64,000 nt of DNA from Gammaproteobacteria bacterium. GTDB lineage: Bacteria > Pseudomonadota > Gammaproteobacteria > Pseudomonadales > Pseudohongiellaceae. A model generated the notes under the pieces. That model saw only the letters and a list, made by a program, of their open reading frames with translations, was not told where the DNA came from and did not search any database. The position numbers were made by a program, and so were the translations under genes. The stretch lies in contig JAQWPL010000019.1 of assembly GCA_029245395.1 (NCBI GenBank), forward strand, positions 1 through 64,000, read 5' to 3'. Shown here piece by piece: positions 7,335 to 15,416 of the stretch; position 1 is the first letter of the stretch; every line of letters starts with the position of its first letter.

Positions 7335-8390
7335 ATGGATCCAACACCACAGCAAGATATCACTGCAGTAATTATCAATTACGGCAGTCTGAAAGATACG
7401 TCTGAACTTGCTGGCAAACTTGTAGAACTGGTTAAAAAAATCATTGTTGTGGATAACAGCAATGACATCAGCAGCGGTGACCGCCTGCATAAAACCGCTG
7501 AAGTAATTACCCCTCTGAAAAATATCGGCTACGGTAAAGCCGTCAACCTGGCGGCAGCTCATACGGACACCCGGTGGTTGTTGATTTTGAATCCGGATGT
7601 TCGCCTGAAAAGAAGCTGCATAAAACATCTCCTTGATGCCTCAGTCCAATTGCATGCTCCTTTATGCGGCCCGCGCTTTTATTGGGACGATGCCCGCACC
7701 TTACAATTGCCTCCCGCATTGGGGCATCCGCTCAGGCTGCTTTCGGATAAGCATGTTTCCAATAAGAATTTATCTGATGACATCAATTTGAGCGCTTTGG
7801 GAATAACGCGCCATGAAGCATTCTGGAAAGAACAAGCCCCTTTTACTGAACCCGTACTCTCAGGCGCATGCCTGCTGGCTGACAACCATTGGTTCCAACA
7901 AAACAAAATGCCTATTTTTGACGAGGATTTCTTTCTCTATTACGAAGATACCGACCTGTGTGCCCGCCTCATGCGCAAGGGTGTCATGCCAATCTGTGTT
8001 GCACAGGCAACGGCTGTACATTATTGGAATCAGTCTGCGGAACCTCCAGAAAGCAAGACTGAATTGATGCGCGTCAGCGAAAAAATATTTCTCGACAAAT
8101 ATTATCCCGACGGAGCACCCTCCCTGCCACCGTCAAATCAAGCCAATGAATTTACTGAACTTGGGAATCTGGATGCCGCCCCTGCGTTGCTGCTTTCCAG
8201 TAATACACGGTATGTCGATATCGGGGCACAAAACGATTTCATTGTTTTTGCCAGAGCTACCGTTGAGCAATCCTCTTTTACTTTCAATCGTGCTATGTGG
8301 CGCAGAATCAGAAATGGTAGTTATTATTTTCGCGCTGTTGACCAGGACCGCAACCCTTTGCAATTCTGGCACTGGACCAAATCAGTATGA
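7335..8390 (+). CDS. Glycosyltransferase family 2
   Basis: Transfers a sugar from a nucleotide sugar. The GT-A fold is readable: DITAVIINYGSL at the start, IIVVDNSND, the NIGYGKAVNLAA helix, then LLILNPDVRL, where the DxD-like position is NPDV as in rhamnosyltransferase-like GT2 enzymes, LSGACLLADNHWF and DEDFFLYYEDTDLCARL, which contains the catalytic Asp. About 351 residues, with no membrane segment, so a cytoplasmic or peripheral enzyme. The last 90 residues are outside the GT domain. It is followed after 13 bases by a sulfotransferase-like gene, so the two may decorate the same glycan. Confidence 0.85.
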   Translation: MDPTPQQDITAVIINYGSLKDTSELAGKLVELVKKIIVVDNSNDISSGDRLHKTAEVITPLKNIGYGKAVNLAAAHTDTRWLLILNPDVRLKRSCIKHLLDASVQLHAPLCGPRFYWDDARTLQLPPALGHPLRLLSDKHVSNKNLSDDINLSALGITRHEAFWKEQAPFTEPVLSGACLLADNHWFQQNKMPIFDEDFFLYYEDTDLCARLMRKGVMPICVAQATAVHYWNQSAEPPESKTELMRVSEKIFLDKYYPDGAPSLPPSNQANEFTELGNLDAAPALLLSSNTRYVDIGAQNDFIVFARATVEQSSFTFNRAMWRRIRNGSYYFRAVDQDRNPLQFWHWTKSV

Positions 8391-8403
8391 CCGTGGAGTT
8401 TGC

Positions 8404-8874
8404 ATGAATAAAACCTTTGTAATTCTTGGCTGCCATCGCAGCGCCTCAAGCCTGGTGGCAAAGGCACTGCATAAAGCTGGCGTTCATATGGGTGACGACC
8501 TGCTGTCTGGCCTGCCGGATAATCCGGAAGGTCATTTTGAGGATATGGATTTTCTGAAAAAAAACGTCGAACTCCTCGGCGGCGATATCTGGAATGATGT
8601 TGACAGGCCATTGCAGGAAGCCGAGACTGGTGAACTGATAAAAAGAAAGGACACCTGTCCTTTATGGGGATGGAAAGATCCCAGAACCGTGCTCACCATA
8701 GACAAGTACTATAACCACCTTGAAGACCCGATTATTGTCGGTCTGTTTCGGAAACCGGAGTTGGTGGCAAAAAGCATGGCAAAGCGAGGCGATATCAGCG
8801 AAGAAGAAGCGCTCAACCTGGCTAAAGCCTATAACAAAAAGATAATCGACTTTCTCAGCAAACACTTTCTTTGA
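8404..8874 (+). CDS. Sulfotransferase-like P-loop protein
   Basis: 156 residues. The N-terminus MNKTFVILGCHRSASSLVAK has the 5'-phosphosulfate-binding loop pattern of bacterial sulfotransferases, followed by MGDDLLSGLPDNPEGHFED and WGWKDPRTVLTI, the family's conserved KDPR stretch that contacts the 3'-phosphate of PAPS. It is shorter than typical sulfotransferases (250-300 residues) but matches a known compact group found next to glycosyltransferases. The start at 8404 is set by GGAG at 8393-8396; a longer open frame from 8146 only reads back through the glycosyltransferase. It probably sulfates the glycan built by its neighbour, which is inference. Confidence 0.75.
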   Translation: MNKTFVILGCHRSASSLVAKALHKAGVHMGDDLLSGLPDNPEGHFEDMDFLKKNVELLGGDIWNDVDRPLQEAETGELIKRKDTCPLWGWKDPRTVLTIDKYYNHLEDPIIVGLFRKPELVAKSMAKRGDISEEEALNLAKAYNKKIIDFLSKHFL

Positions 8875-8949
8875 CGCGACGATTAACAAATCACCGCATA
8901 ATTGATATAAACACTGCCTCGCAAGTAAACCAACAGGATCATTTATCAT

Positions 8950-10176
8950 ATGATACTCACTACATTCCGCTTTATAACATTCCTTGTCTCTTGTCTCTTG
9001 CCGCTTTCCTCTGCTCTGGCACAGCGTGACATCCCTTTCAGCGGCCCTTTTCCTGCCGCACCCACAGGACTTGAAGGAATCCCGTTGGGTGAAGGCCCCT
9101 GGGTGTACCCGACCGCCGAAGGCATGGATATCCGGGTTTCAGTGGTAGCAAAACTTGAATATCCCATGGCCATTGAATTTTTACCGGACGAGAAAATGCT
9201 GGTGGTTACCCGCCGGGGCGAAATTTACCTGATTGAAGATGGCCGCTTGCAACTTGAGCCGATAATGGGCGGGCCGCCTTCAGTATTTTCAGGAGAATCT
9301 GGACAAGGTGGCACTTCCCACGGGTATATCGATCTCATCAAGCATCCGGATTTTGCCACCAACCAGCTTTTATACCTCAGTTACACCAAACCTAAACCTG
9401 AAGGCAGGAACAGTATTGCTATTGGTCGTGCGCGCTGGAATGGAAACTCACTGGAAAATTTTTCCGATATTTTTGATCCCCCAGCCGGGATAGCCGGCGC
9501 TGGCAGGATTGCTTTTGGCCATGATGGCAAACTGTATGTCACTACCAATGGTGGGGATCCGCAATCTTTGAGCTCTGTGGGCGGAAAAGTATTACGTCTT
9601 AATGATGATGGCAGTGTCCCGGTGGACAACCCCTTCGTAAATAATCCAGGCGCCAGGGGTGAAGTCTTTTCCTATGGTCACCGTGGTGCGCTAGGTCTTG
9701 CCATCCATCCGGAATCCGGCGCGGTCTTCCAGAATGAAAACGGTCCCAACGGTGGTGATGAAATCAATCTGATCAAACCAGGGGTCAATTACGGTTGGCC
9801 TATTGTCAGCCTCGGCCGCACTTATCCAGGCCCATGGCAAACCAATGACCGGCCTACCCATGAAATTTTTGAACCGCCACTGGTTTACTGGATGCCGGCA
9901 ATCGCTGTTTCCGGCATGTTGTTCTATACCGGCGATACACTGTCTGCCTGGAAGGGGGATATTCTTGTCGGCGCCCTGCGCACGGGTGAAGTGCCTGGTA
10001 CAGGCCATCTGGAGCGCGTCATGATTAACAGGGATTATCAGGAAGTCCGCAGGGAAAGTTTTATTTTCGATTTGCGTCAGCGAGTGCGTGATGTGGAAAT
10101 GGGGCCGGATGAGTTTGTTTATCTGGCGACGGAGCAGCGGGACGGGGCCATCCTTAGAATCGAACCGGCCGATTAG
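8950..10176 (+). CDS. Exported PQQ-dependent sugar dehydrogenase (GSDH/YliI-like)
   Basis: A six-bladed propeller of the soluble glucose dehydrogenase family, oxidising an aldose or similar in the periplasm with PQQ. After a signal peptide ending ALA come VVAKLEYPMAIEFLPDEKML, GQGGTSHGYIDLIKHPDF with the His used as base in the family, GRIAFGHDGKLYVTTNGG, SYGHRGALGLAIHP, NENGPNGGDEINLIKPGVNYGWP, and REVRDV-like VRDVEMGPDEF near the end. 408 residues is normal. Notable: the hydrophobic core of the signal peptide is encoded by the heptamer TTGTCTC repeated at 8983-9003, the same repeat that fills intergenic regions nearby. A hairpin terminator follows the stop codon. Confidence 0.85.
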   Translation: MILTTFRFITFLVSCLLPLSSALAQRDIPFSGPFPAAPTGLEGIPLGEGPWVYPTAEGMDIRVSVVAKLEYPMAIEFLPDEKMLVVTRRGEIYLIEDGRLQLEPIMGGPPSVFSGESGQGGTSHGYIDLIKHPDFATNQLLYLSYTKPKPEGRNSIAIGRARWNGNSLENFSDIFDPPAGIAGAGRIAFGHDGKLYVTTNGGDPQSLSSVGGKVLRLNDDGSVPVDNPFVNNPGARGEVFSYGHRGALGLAIHPESGAVFQNENGPNGGDEINLIKPGVNYGWPIVSLGRTYPGPWQTNDRPTHEIFEPPLVYWMPAIAVSGMLFYTGDTLSAWKGDILVGALRTGEVPGTGHLERVMINRDYQEVRRESFIFDLRQRVRDVEMGPDEFVYLATEQRDGAILRIEPAD

Positions 10177-10180
10177 CCGA

Positions 10181-10199
10181 AAAAACGCGAAGCGTTTTT
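10181..10199 (+). terminator. Rho-independent terminator after the sugar dehydrogenase gene
   Basis: AAAAACGC (10181-10188), loop GAA, GCGTTTTT (10192-10199), starting 5 bases after the stop codon. The A and T tracts on both sides make it potentially bidirectional, which suits the convergent genes here. Confidence 0.8.
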
Positions 10200-10203
10200 A
10201 ACG

Positions 10204-10380
10204 GCAGATACAAGAGGCAAGATACAAGAGACAAGAAGAACTATTTAGACATTAAATCAGGAATATAGATTTATCAGGCTTTTTGTATTTGCGATAAATG
10301 GTGTGGAAAGATTCGGTTCCAGCAACGTTTGAACCAAATTTCTATCGAGCTTCTTGTATCTTGTCTCTTGTCTCCTGTAT
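10204..10380. repeat. Inverted heptamer-array element, copy A
   Basis: Left array at 10210-10237 reads ACAAGAG, GCAAGAT, ACAAGAG, ACAAGAA. The right array at 10351-10378 reads TTCTTGT, ATCTTGT, CTCTTGT, CTCCTGT, i.e. the same heptamer inverted, and ends 3 bases before the stop codon of the convergent gene. The 113-base centre has no ORF. The arms could pair as a long imperfect stem. Copies B and C lie at 14656-14808 and 15274-15414. Confidence 0.7.
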
Positions 10381-11790
10381 CTATTCAACTACGTCCGTAC
10401 TGCCGGTCACCGGATTTTCATAATGATACGGCGGCAAAAAAGCTTTCGGATACATTTCAAAATTCATTGTCGGCGGTTCATCCGGCGGATTGGCTTCAGT
10501 TATTCCCGGCGGGGCTGAGCGCGACAGGTTTATCCACCCGTCATCGGTTCCGGCAAAATAGGTATTGATCTGTTGATCCTTGTATAACATCCATACGCCA
10601 TCGCGTTTTACGTAAATATTCTCGTAAGTACCCCCCATAAAACGTCCCTGATTACCGAAAGTTCCCATCATACTGAAAGCTCGTGAACGCAAATTGGCCG
10701 TCTGACCATCTTCAGCAATATGGATAACCGGCTGATATTGCATATGGTTATGCAGCTGCCCAGGCAGTTCATCCTGAACCCCGTAAAGGTCCAGGTTGCG
10801 CCGAATGCTTTCTGCGCCGCGGTACACACCACGCATGGCAATTTCAATCGTGCCGTCGGGAGCAAAGATACCTGTAAGTTCGTCCCATTGATTACGGGCA
10901 AGATAATAGCCGTATATGGTTTGCAGTCTTTCAACCTCATCTGCATCTTCCAGGAGCCCTAACCGGTGCTCAAGCTCTTCAATCGCAGCAAGATTTGCCT
11001 CACCGTTGTCACTCTGGCGAATGCCTAAAGAGGCTATCGAGACTATCCCCAATGTAGTAGATATATCGACTGTTCCAACAGCTGAAGCTTCCGGCCCACC
11101 CTCATCATTTCCTGTAACCGGATTATCATAATGAAAAGGCACCACATAAACAGCTGGGTAGTTTTCATATTCCACGTTGGATGGCAGGTCCGGGGGCAAT
11201 TCCTCACTGGGCTGAGTACGCGGCAGTGCCGTGACATGCCAGCCATCGTCAACAGGTGTGCGCATGGTTGAATACAAATGCAGTTTGCCGATTTTCCACA
11301 CACCGTCTTGCTTCACATATTCATTTTCATAAGTACCAGCACCCCAGTGATGACTGACACCGAATTCCGCTTCTTGCGAAAATTGATGCCAGCGCCCTTT
11401 GGCGGTACCGTTTCTGTAGACATGTATCACCGGTTGTAACTGCATATGGTCATCAAGGATGCCTTCCTGAGGCCCTGCCTCACCAAGGCTTTGTAAATAA
11501 TCCTGTATGTTTTCTTTACCTACATAAACACCGGAACCGCCTAACTCTATGGTGGCGTCACTAGCAAATAGGTCTGCTGCCTGGGCCCATTGATGCTTGT
11601 CAGTGTAAAAACCGAAAATCCGTTGTAGGTTTTCAACATCATTCTCATCTTCTAGCAACTGGATTTCCAACTCAAGTCCCGCAATCTCTCCAGCTATTCT
11701 GATCAGTTCTAACTCTGCCTCAGTCTGGGCGATAGCCTGGCTTACATCCAAAAGCAGAAAACAGGAAATAATTAATGAATATTTTTTCAT
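10381..11790 (-). CDS. Secreted protein with two SnoaL-like domains
   Basis: A signal peptide (MKKYSLIISCFLLLDVSQA, cut after AIA) precedes two copies of a SnoaL_4/NTF2-like domain, at about residues 45-215 and 265-455. Each shows the pattern LLEDENDVENLQRIFGFYTDKHQW / LLEDADEVERLQTIYGYYLARNQW, then DATIELGGSGVYVG or DGTIEIAMRGVYRG, HMQ(L/Y)QPVIHV and GTYENEYVKQDGVWK, and both end YHYDNPVTG or YHYENPVTG. The domain binds small hydrophobic molecules or acts as a cyclase/isomerase, and the role here is unknown. 469 residues, twice the usual size: an internal tandem duplication. It overlaps the upstream paralogue by 4 bases (ATGA), so the two are translationally coupled. Confidence 0.85.
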   Translation of the reverse strand: MKKYSLIISCFLLLDVSQAIAQTEAELELIRIAGEIAGLELEIQLLEDENDVENLQRIFGFYTDKHQWAQAADLFASDATIELGGSGVYVGKENIQDYLQSLGEAGPQEGILDDHMQLQPVIHVYRNGTAKGRWHQFSQEAEFGVSHHWGAGTYENEYVKQDGVWKIGKLHLYSTMRTPVDDGWHVTALPRTQPSEELPPDLPSNVEYENYPAVYVVPFHYDNPVTGNDEGGPEASAVGTVDISTTLGIVSIASLGIRQSDNGEANLAAIEELEHRLGLLEDADEVERLQTIYGYYLARNQWDELTGIFAPDGTIEIAMRGVYRGAESIRRNLDLYGVQDELPGQLHNHMQYQPVIHIAEDGQTANLRSRAFSMMGTFGNQGRFMGGTYENIYVKRDGVWMLYKDQQINTYFAGTDDGWINLSRSAPPGITEANPPDEPPTMNFEMYPKAFLPPYHYENPVTGSTDVVE

Positions 11791-12560
11791 AGCCCTTCTC
11801 CCTCTGTGCCAGAGGTTGGTGACTCGTAACGTCCTACCGGATTGTCAAAATGAAATGGCGGCAGGAAAGTTTCCGGCCAGGAACCAAAATCATCGGTCTG
11901 GGATACATCGGGTGGAAATTCCGACGACACATAAATACCCTTGTTAACATCCTCATTTAACCCCCAGCCGCCTTCATAGGGCACCAGGATAGTTTGATAC
12001 CAACGTACTTTGCTGATTTTCCATACACCCTCTTGTTTCACGTATTCATTTTCGTAGGGGCCTTCTCCCCACATGGCTACTTCGCCAAAATCACCATTCA
12101 ATATGATGGCGCGCCAGCGCCCTTTTGCACTGAGTCCATCCTCTGCAAGGGTAATCACCGGCATCAGTTGGTAATGTTCGTTCAACTGGCCTTCATTCAG
12201 GCCCTGCTGCCCGCCACCCAGAACATAAAGATAATCACGGATTCGGTTTTTGCCACGGTAAAGGCCATCACGGGCATATTCGACAGTGGCATCTTCAGTA
12301 AACAGATCGACCAATTCATCCCACAGCGCTTCATCCAGGTAATAACCGTAGGCCCTTTGCAGGCGTTTGATGTCATTGCTGTCCTTGATCCGCCCTGCTC
12401 TTGCCTGAAGAGCATTCAGCCGTGCCTGCAATTCGCTTAGTTCGATGGCCTTGTCTGCCACCAACTCGCTCCCAGCTTCGGGCATGGCAGACTGATCACT
12501 GCATGCGACCAGTAACGTCAGCGCTGTCAGGTAAAATGTAGTAGGAATGAATCGCATCAT
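11787..12560 (-). CDS. SnoaL-like lipoprotein
   Basis: 257 residues. The N-terminus MMRFIPTTFYLTALTLLVAC ends in a lipobox (LVAC followed by SDQ), so it is a membrane-anchored periplasmic lipoprotein. A single SnoaL_4-like domain follows a coiled segment: DSNDIKRLQRAYGYYLDEAL, DATVEYARDGLYRGKNRI, NEHYQLMPVITLAEDGL, GPYENEYVKQEGVWKISKV and finally PPFHFDNPVGRYE, each matching the two domains of the downstream gene. The start at 12560 is chosen over a much longer open frame because it begins the signal sequence. It heads an operon with the two-domain protein (4-base overlap). Three homologous domains in a row indicate local duplication. Confidence 0.8.
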   Translation of the reverse strand: MMRFIPTTFYLTALTLLVACSDQSAMPEAGSELVADKAIELSELQARLNALQARAGRIKDSNDIKRLQRAYGYYLDEALWDELVDLFTEDATVEYARDGLYRGKNRIRDYLYVLGGGQQGLNEGQLNEHYQLMPVITLAEDGLSAKGRWRAIILNGDFGEVAMWGEGPYENEYVKQEGVWKISKVRWYQTILVPYEGGWGLNEDVNKGIYVSSEFPPDVSQTDDFGSWPETFLPPFHFDNPVGRYESPTSGTEGEGL

Positions 12561-12710
12561 GAATATTGTCCGTTTTTTTATTAGTAAATTACGTCGAGCA
12601 TTTTCAACTTTTGCCCACTGAGTATAAAGGACAGAAAGTAGTGCAGGTAGTCTCTGTGGCATTTTAACGGCATTGCGACTACACTTTTTGATCCTGGAAA
12701 CCAAAGCCTT

Positions 12711-13301
12711 ATGAGAACACACCTGACAATCAGATTTTCCCTGCCTTTAGCCTTTGCCCTGCTTCTGCTCTCCATGTGCAGCATGGCTCAGGACAGGCAA
12801 GCTATTGCCGGAAACTGGGTTATTAATACCGATCTGAGTGACAACACTGATTCACAGGTTGCAAAGGCTTTGCGCGCCATGGGTGAGAAGGTTAGCCGTT
12901 GCTGGCTCCGTTGCGAAGAAGACCGTTTCCGTGGAGGCCCCAAGGAACAGGAATTGTATGACAGGATCTCCTACGACAAGGGTTTGTTAATTAAGCTGGG
13001 TGAGCAAGAATACCTGTTTACCTATGATGATAATTACCGGCGCCCAGTGTTTACTGACGGTCGCAGCCAGTCTGTGAGTTTAACCGGGTTGGATAATGTT
13101 GAGGATTTCTCTTTTGCCCACTGGGAAGGCAATTCCCTTTTGGTAGAAGCCAGGCCGCGTGATGGAGGCTTTGCCAACGAAATCTATACTCTGATCGATG
13201 AAGGCACCCACTTACGCGTGGAGATGTATATCCAGCCTCGCTCTTTTGACATACCCCTGGAAATTGTTCGCATCTATCACAGGGTAGTAGAAAATAATTA
13301 A
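12711..13301 (+). CDS. Secreted protein of unknown function
   Basis: 196 residues starting with a signal peptide cut after SMAQ. The mature part begins with AIAGNWVINTDLSDNTDSQV, the 'GxWxxNxxxSD' opening seen in many uncharacterised exported beta-rich proteins, followed by SYDKGLLIKLGEQEYLFTYD, EGNSLLVEARPRDGG and a C-terminal strand LEIVRIYHRVVE. The two cysteines CWLRCEE could form a disulfide. It is divergent from the SnoaL operon (150-base gap with both promoters) and ends 3 bases before the amidohydrolase start, so those two are one operon. No function can be assigned. Confidence 0.65.
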   Translation: MRTHLTIRFSLPLAFALLLLSMCSMAQDRQAIAGNWVINTDLSDNTDSQVAKALRAMGEKVSRCWLRCEEDRFRGGPKEQELYDRISYDKGLLIKLGEQEYLFTYDDNYRRPVFTDGRSQSVSLTGLDNVEDFSFAHWEGNSLLVEARPRDGGFANEIYTLIDEGTHLRVEMYIQPRSFDIPLEIVRIYHRVVENN

Positions 13302-13304
13302 ATT

Positions 13305-14657
13305 ATGACTGGAATAGCTCTGAACAAGATTCAACTACTTGCAGCGAAGGTTTTCCTCCCATTCCTCCTTTCTCTTTTCTCTTGCCTCTGCATTGCCCAA
13401 CAAAACCAGGTAGCTCTCGTTGGTGGTTTACTTATTGATGGCACTGGCGCCGAGCCAATAAACAACAGCATTGTTCTAATACGCAACGACACGATTGAAG
13501 CGGTCGGCACAATCGGCAGATTGTCTGTACCCGATGACTATCAGATAGTATCCACTGAAGGCATGACAGTGATGCCTGGATTGTGGGACCCCCACGTGCA
13601 TCTTTTGTATAACGGTCATCCCGATTTCGGACACTGGTTTTCCACCTACACCGATCAGTTTGCCTCAGTGACGATACCTGCTTCCGCCAGGCAATTTTTA
13701 ATGGCCGGTGTGACCAGTGTCAGGGACCTTGCTGTCAACACCAACGACATCGTCAGCGTCAGGAACAGGATTAATAATGACGAAATCGATGGGCCAACTA
13801 TCTACGCCGCCGGTTCCGCCCTTATGCCAACAGATGCTCCACAAACCAGGTCTCACATTCTGCCAGTTCGGGATGTACAAGCGGCAATAGATGCAACTCA
13901 GGATCTGATTGATGCGGGTATGGATTTTGTGAAAATACTTGGTGCGGCCCCTGCCTCACAGGAATCCATGAATGCAATCGTTGAGACTGCCCATGCAGCC
14001 GGTGTTCGGGTGACAGCTCACGGCCGTGAAGATGAAGAAATCCGGGTTGCACTGCGTGCCGGCGTGGACGAGATACAACACATTGGTGTTGGTTCGCCCA
14101 CGTACCCCCAGGATCTCCTTGATATGGTACAGGCGCGCATCGATGGCGGCACCCCACTCTACTGGAATCCCACCATTGGCATGATCTTGAATACCGATGA
14201 GCTGGCCGCTGACCCCGAATTTCTGGATGACCCGAAAAATTTTGTCGGGCTGCCTCCAGAAATCGAAATCGATATTCGCCAGGCAATCAGTAATGCCACC
14301 TTCAATGTGCAGCCACCGACTGCATCGGATACCATCAAAAGAAAACTGCAAAGCCTGAGTGAACTTGGTGTCATTTTTACTTTTGGCAGCGACGAAGGGT
14401 CGTTTGGCCACCCGGCCAGTGAAGCAACCTGGCGTGAACTTGAAACCTGGGTATTTGAAATGGGTATGGATCCACTCACCGCCATCAAATGGGCAACAGC
14501 GGACTCTGCAGCTTACCTGGGTGTAGCTGACAAAGTGGGCACCATTTCACCCGGCATGCTAGCGGATGTGATTACTGTGAAAGGTTCACCTCTGAGACAT
14601 TTCAGCACGTTGCGGGAACCGGTGATGGTTTTTAAACACGGACTGCGATACAAGTAA
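13305..14657 (+). CDS. Exported amidohydrolase (imidazolonepropionase/prolidase-like)
   Basis: 450 residues. After a signal peptide come VALVGGLLIDGTGAEPINNS, MTVMPGLWDPHVHLLYNGHP with the metal-binding HxH, FVKILG with the bridging Lys position, VRVTAHGREDEEI (His), GVDEIQHIGVG (His) and FTFGSDEGSFGHPA (catalytic Asp). It ends in the small composite beta domain with GTISPGMLADVITVKGSPL. This is the metal-dependent amidohydrolase superfamily, in the periplasmic subgroup acting on cyclic or peptide-like amides. The codons of the signal peptide core at 13368-13388 follow the same TTTTCTC/TTGCCTC heptamer pattern as the intergenic repeats. The stop codon at 14655 lies inside the left array of repeat copy B. 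Confidence 0.85.
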   Translation: MTGIALNKIQLLAAKVFLPFLLSLFSCLCIAQQNQVALVGGLLIDGTGAEPINNSIVLIRNDTIEAVGTIGRLSVPDDYQIVSTEGMTVMPGLWDPHVHLLYNGHPDFGHWFSTYTDQFASVTIPASARQFLMAGVTSVRDLAVNTNDIVSVRNRINNDEIDGPTIYAAGSALMPTDAPQTRSHILPVRDVQAAIDATQDLIDAGMDFVKILGAAPASQESMNAIVETAHAAGVRVTAHGREDEEIRVALRAGVDEIQHIGVGSPTYPQDLLDMVQARIDGGTPLYWNPTIGMILNTDELAADPEFLDDPKNFVGLPPEIEIDIRQAISNATFNVQPPTASDTIKRKLQSLSELGVIFTFGSDEGSFGHPASEATWRELETWVFEMGMDPLTAIKWATADSAAYLGVADKVGTISPGMLADVITVKGSPLRHFSTLREPVMVFKHGLRYK

Positions 14658-14808
14658 GAGGCAAGAGACAAGAGACAAGAGACAGGATGATTTCTTGCTC
14701 TTAAGTGTCAAGAATAAAATTCAAACCTGAAGTAAAAAAAGCAACTCATGACCATTACTTTTCCAGGAACAGCCCTGTCTCCTGTCTCTTGCCTCTTGTC
14801 TCTTTCTT
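14656..14808. repeat. Inverted heptamer-array element, copy B
   Basis: Left array 14656-14686 (AAGAGGC, then three AAGAGAC) begins inside the stop codon of the amidohydrolase. Right array 14774-14808 (CCTGTCT twice, CTTGCCT, CTTGTCT) ends just before the stop codon of the SirB gene on the other strand. The centre (14687-14773) is about 85% identical by eye to the centre of copy C, sharing a long run around AAGCAACTCATGACCATTAC. It sits between convergent genes, where a bidirectional terminator would be useful. Confidence 0.75.
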
Positions 14809-14809
14809 T

Positions 14810-15196
14810 TTAAATCATCGCAAACCAGCTAATCCCGGTTTTATTCACTGCTATCCCAACAATAAACAGGAAGGTCATCACTGCAAGAAAAAATGACACT
14901 ACGCGAACAGATTTGGTTTTACCCCGGTTCAGGGCAATACCTACAAACAGAAGATAAAACATCAGCAACAATATCTTCATGCTCAGCCACCCCTGCGCAA
15001 ATAAACCCATGTTTAATACAAAGGCCATACTGAATCCACTGAGCAGAAATAGTGTGTCTATCAGGTGAGGTGTGACGAGTATGTATTTGTGGTTCAGCAA
15101 CTTTGAATCAATCACCATCAGGTAGGCACGAAACAAAAAGCCCGTAAAGCTTATCAGTGCACAACACATGTGAATGGTTTTTAAAGTCAGAAACAT
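14810..15196 (-). CDS. SirB2-family membrane protein
   Basis: 128 residues with four hydrophobic helices, opening MFLTLKTIHMCCALISFTGF, the signature of the SirB family, and later PHLIDTLFLLSGFSMAF and WLSMKILLLMFYLLFVGIAL. The His residues at the ends of helices 1 and 2 are conserved in the family and resemble haem ligands of cytochrome b561-like proteins, but the biochemical role of SirB is not established. Inner membrane. Both sides of the gene are bounded by heptamer-array elements (copies B and C), so it is transcriptionally isolated. Its stop codon touches copy B. Confidence 0.8.
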   Translation of the reverse strand: MFLTLKTIHMCCALISFTGFLFRAYLMVIDSKLLNHKYILVTPHLIDTLFLLSGFSMAFVLNMGLFAQGWLSMKILLLMFYLLFVGIALNRGKTKSVRVVSFFLAVMTFLFIVGIAVNKTGISWFAMI

Positions 15197-15273
15197 AGAA
15201 AAACTGTCTGTCCTAAGCTACATTTTTTAACAGCAGGCATTGTAGGGCATGCGGTGGACAGGAGGAAGGAAAA

Positions 15274-15414
15274 GGGAGGCAAGAGGCAAGAGGCAAGAGG
15301 CAAGAACAGAATGATTTCAAATTTTTAACTGTCAAGAATAAAATTCAAATCAGAAGTGAAAAAAGCAACTCATGACCATTACCTTTCCAGGAACAGCCTT
15401 GTCTCTTGTCTCTG
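15274..15414. repeat. Inverted heptamer-array element, copy C
   Basis: Left array 15275-15305 is four near-perfect AAGAGGC units. Right array 15397-15414 is two and a half TCTCTTG-type units, ending 3 bases before the stop codon of the next gene. The centre (15309-15396) is homologous to that of copy B in the same orientation. Copies B and C flank the SirB gene as a direct repeat of about 150 bases, so recombination between them would delete that gene. Confidence 0.75.
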
Positions 15415-15416
15415 TT

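Noticed and set aside
13822-14488. Long minus-strand frames of 109-154 codons opposite the amidohydrolase gene
   Set aside because: They lie entirely within a gene with clear catalytic motifs, have no start signals or domains, and reflect codon bias.
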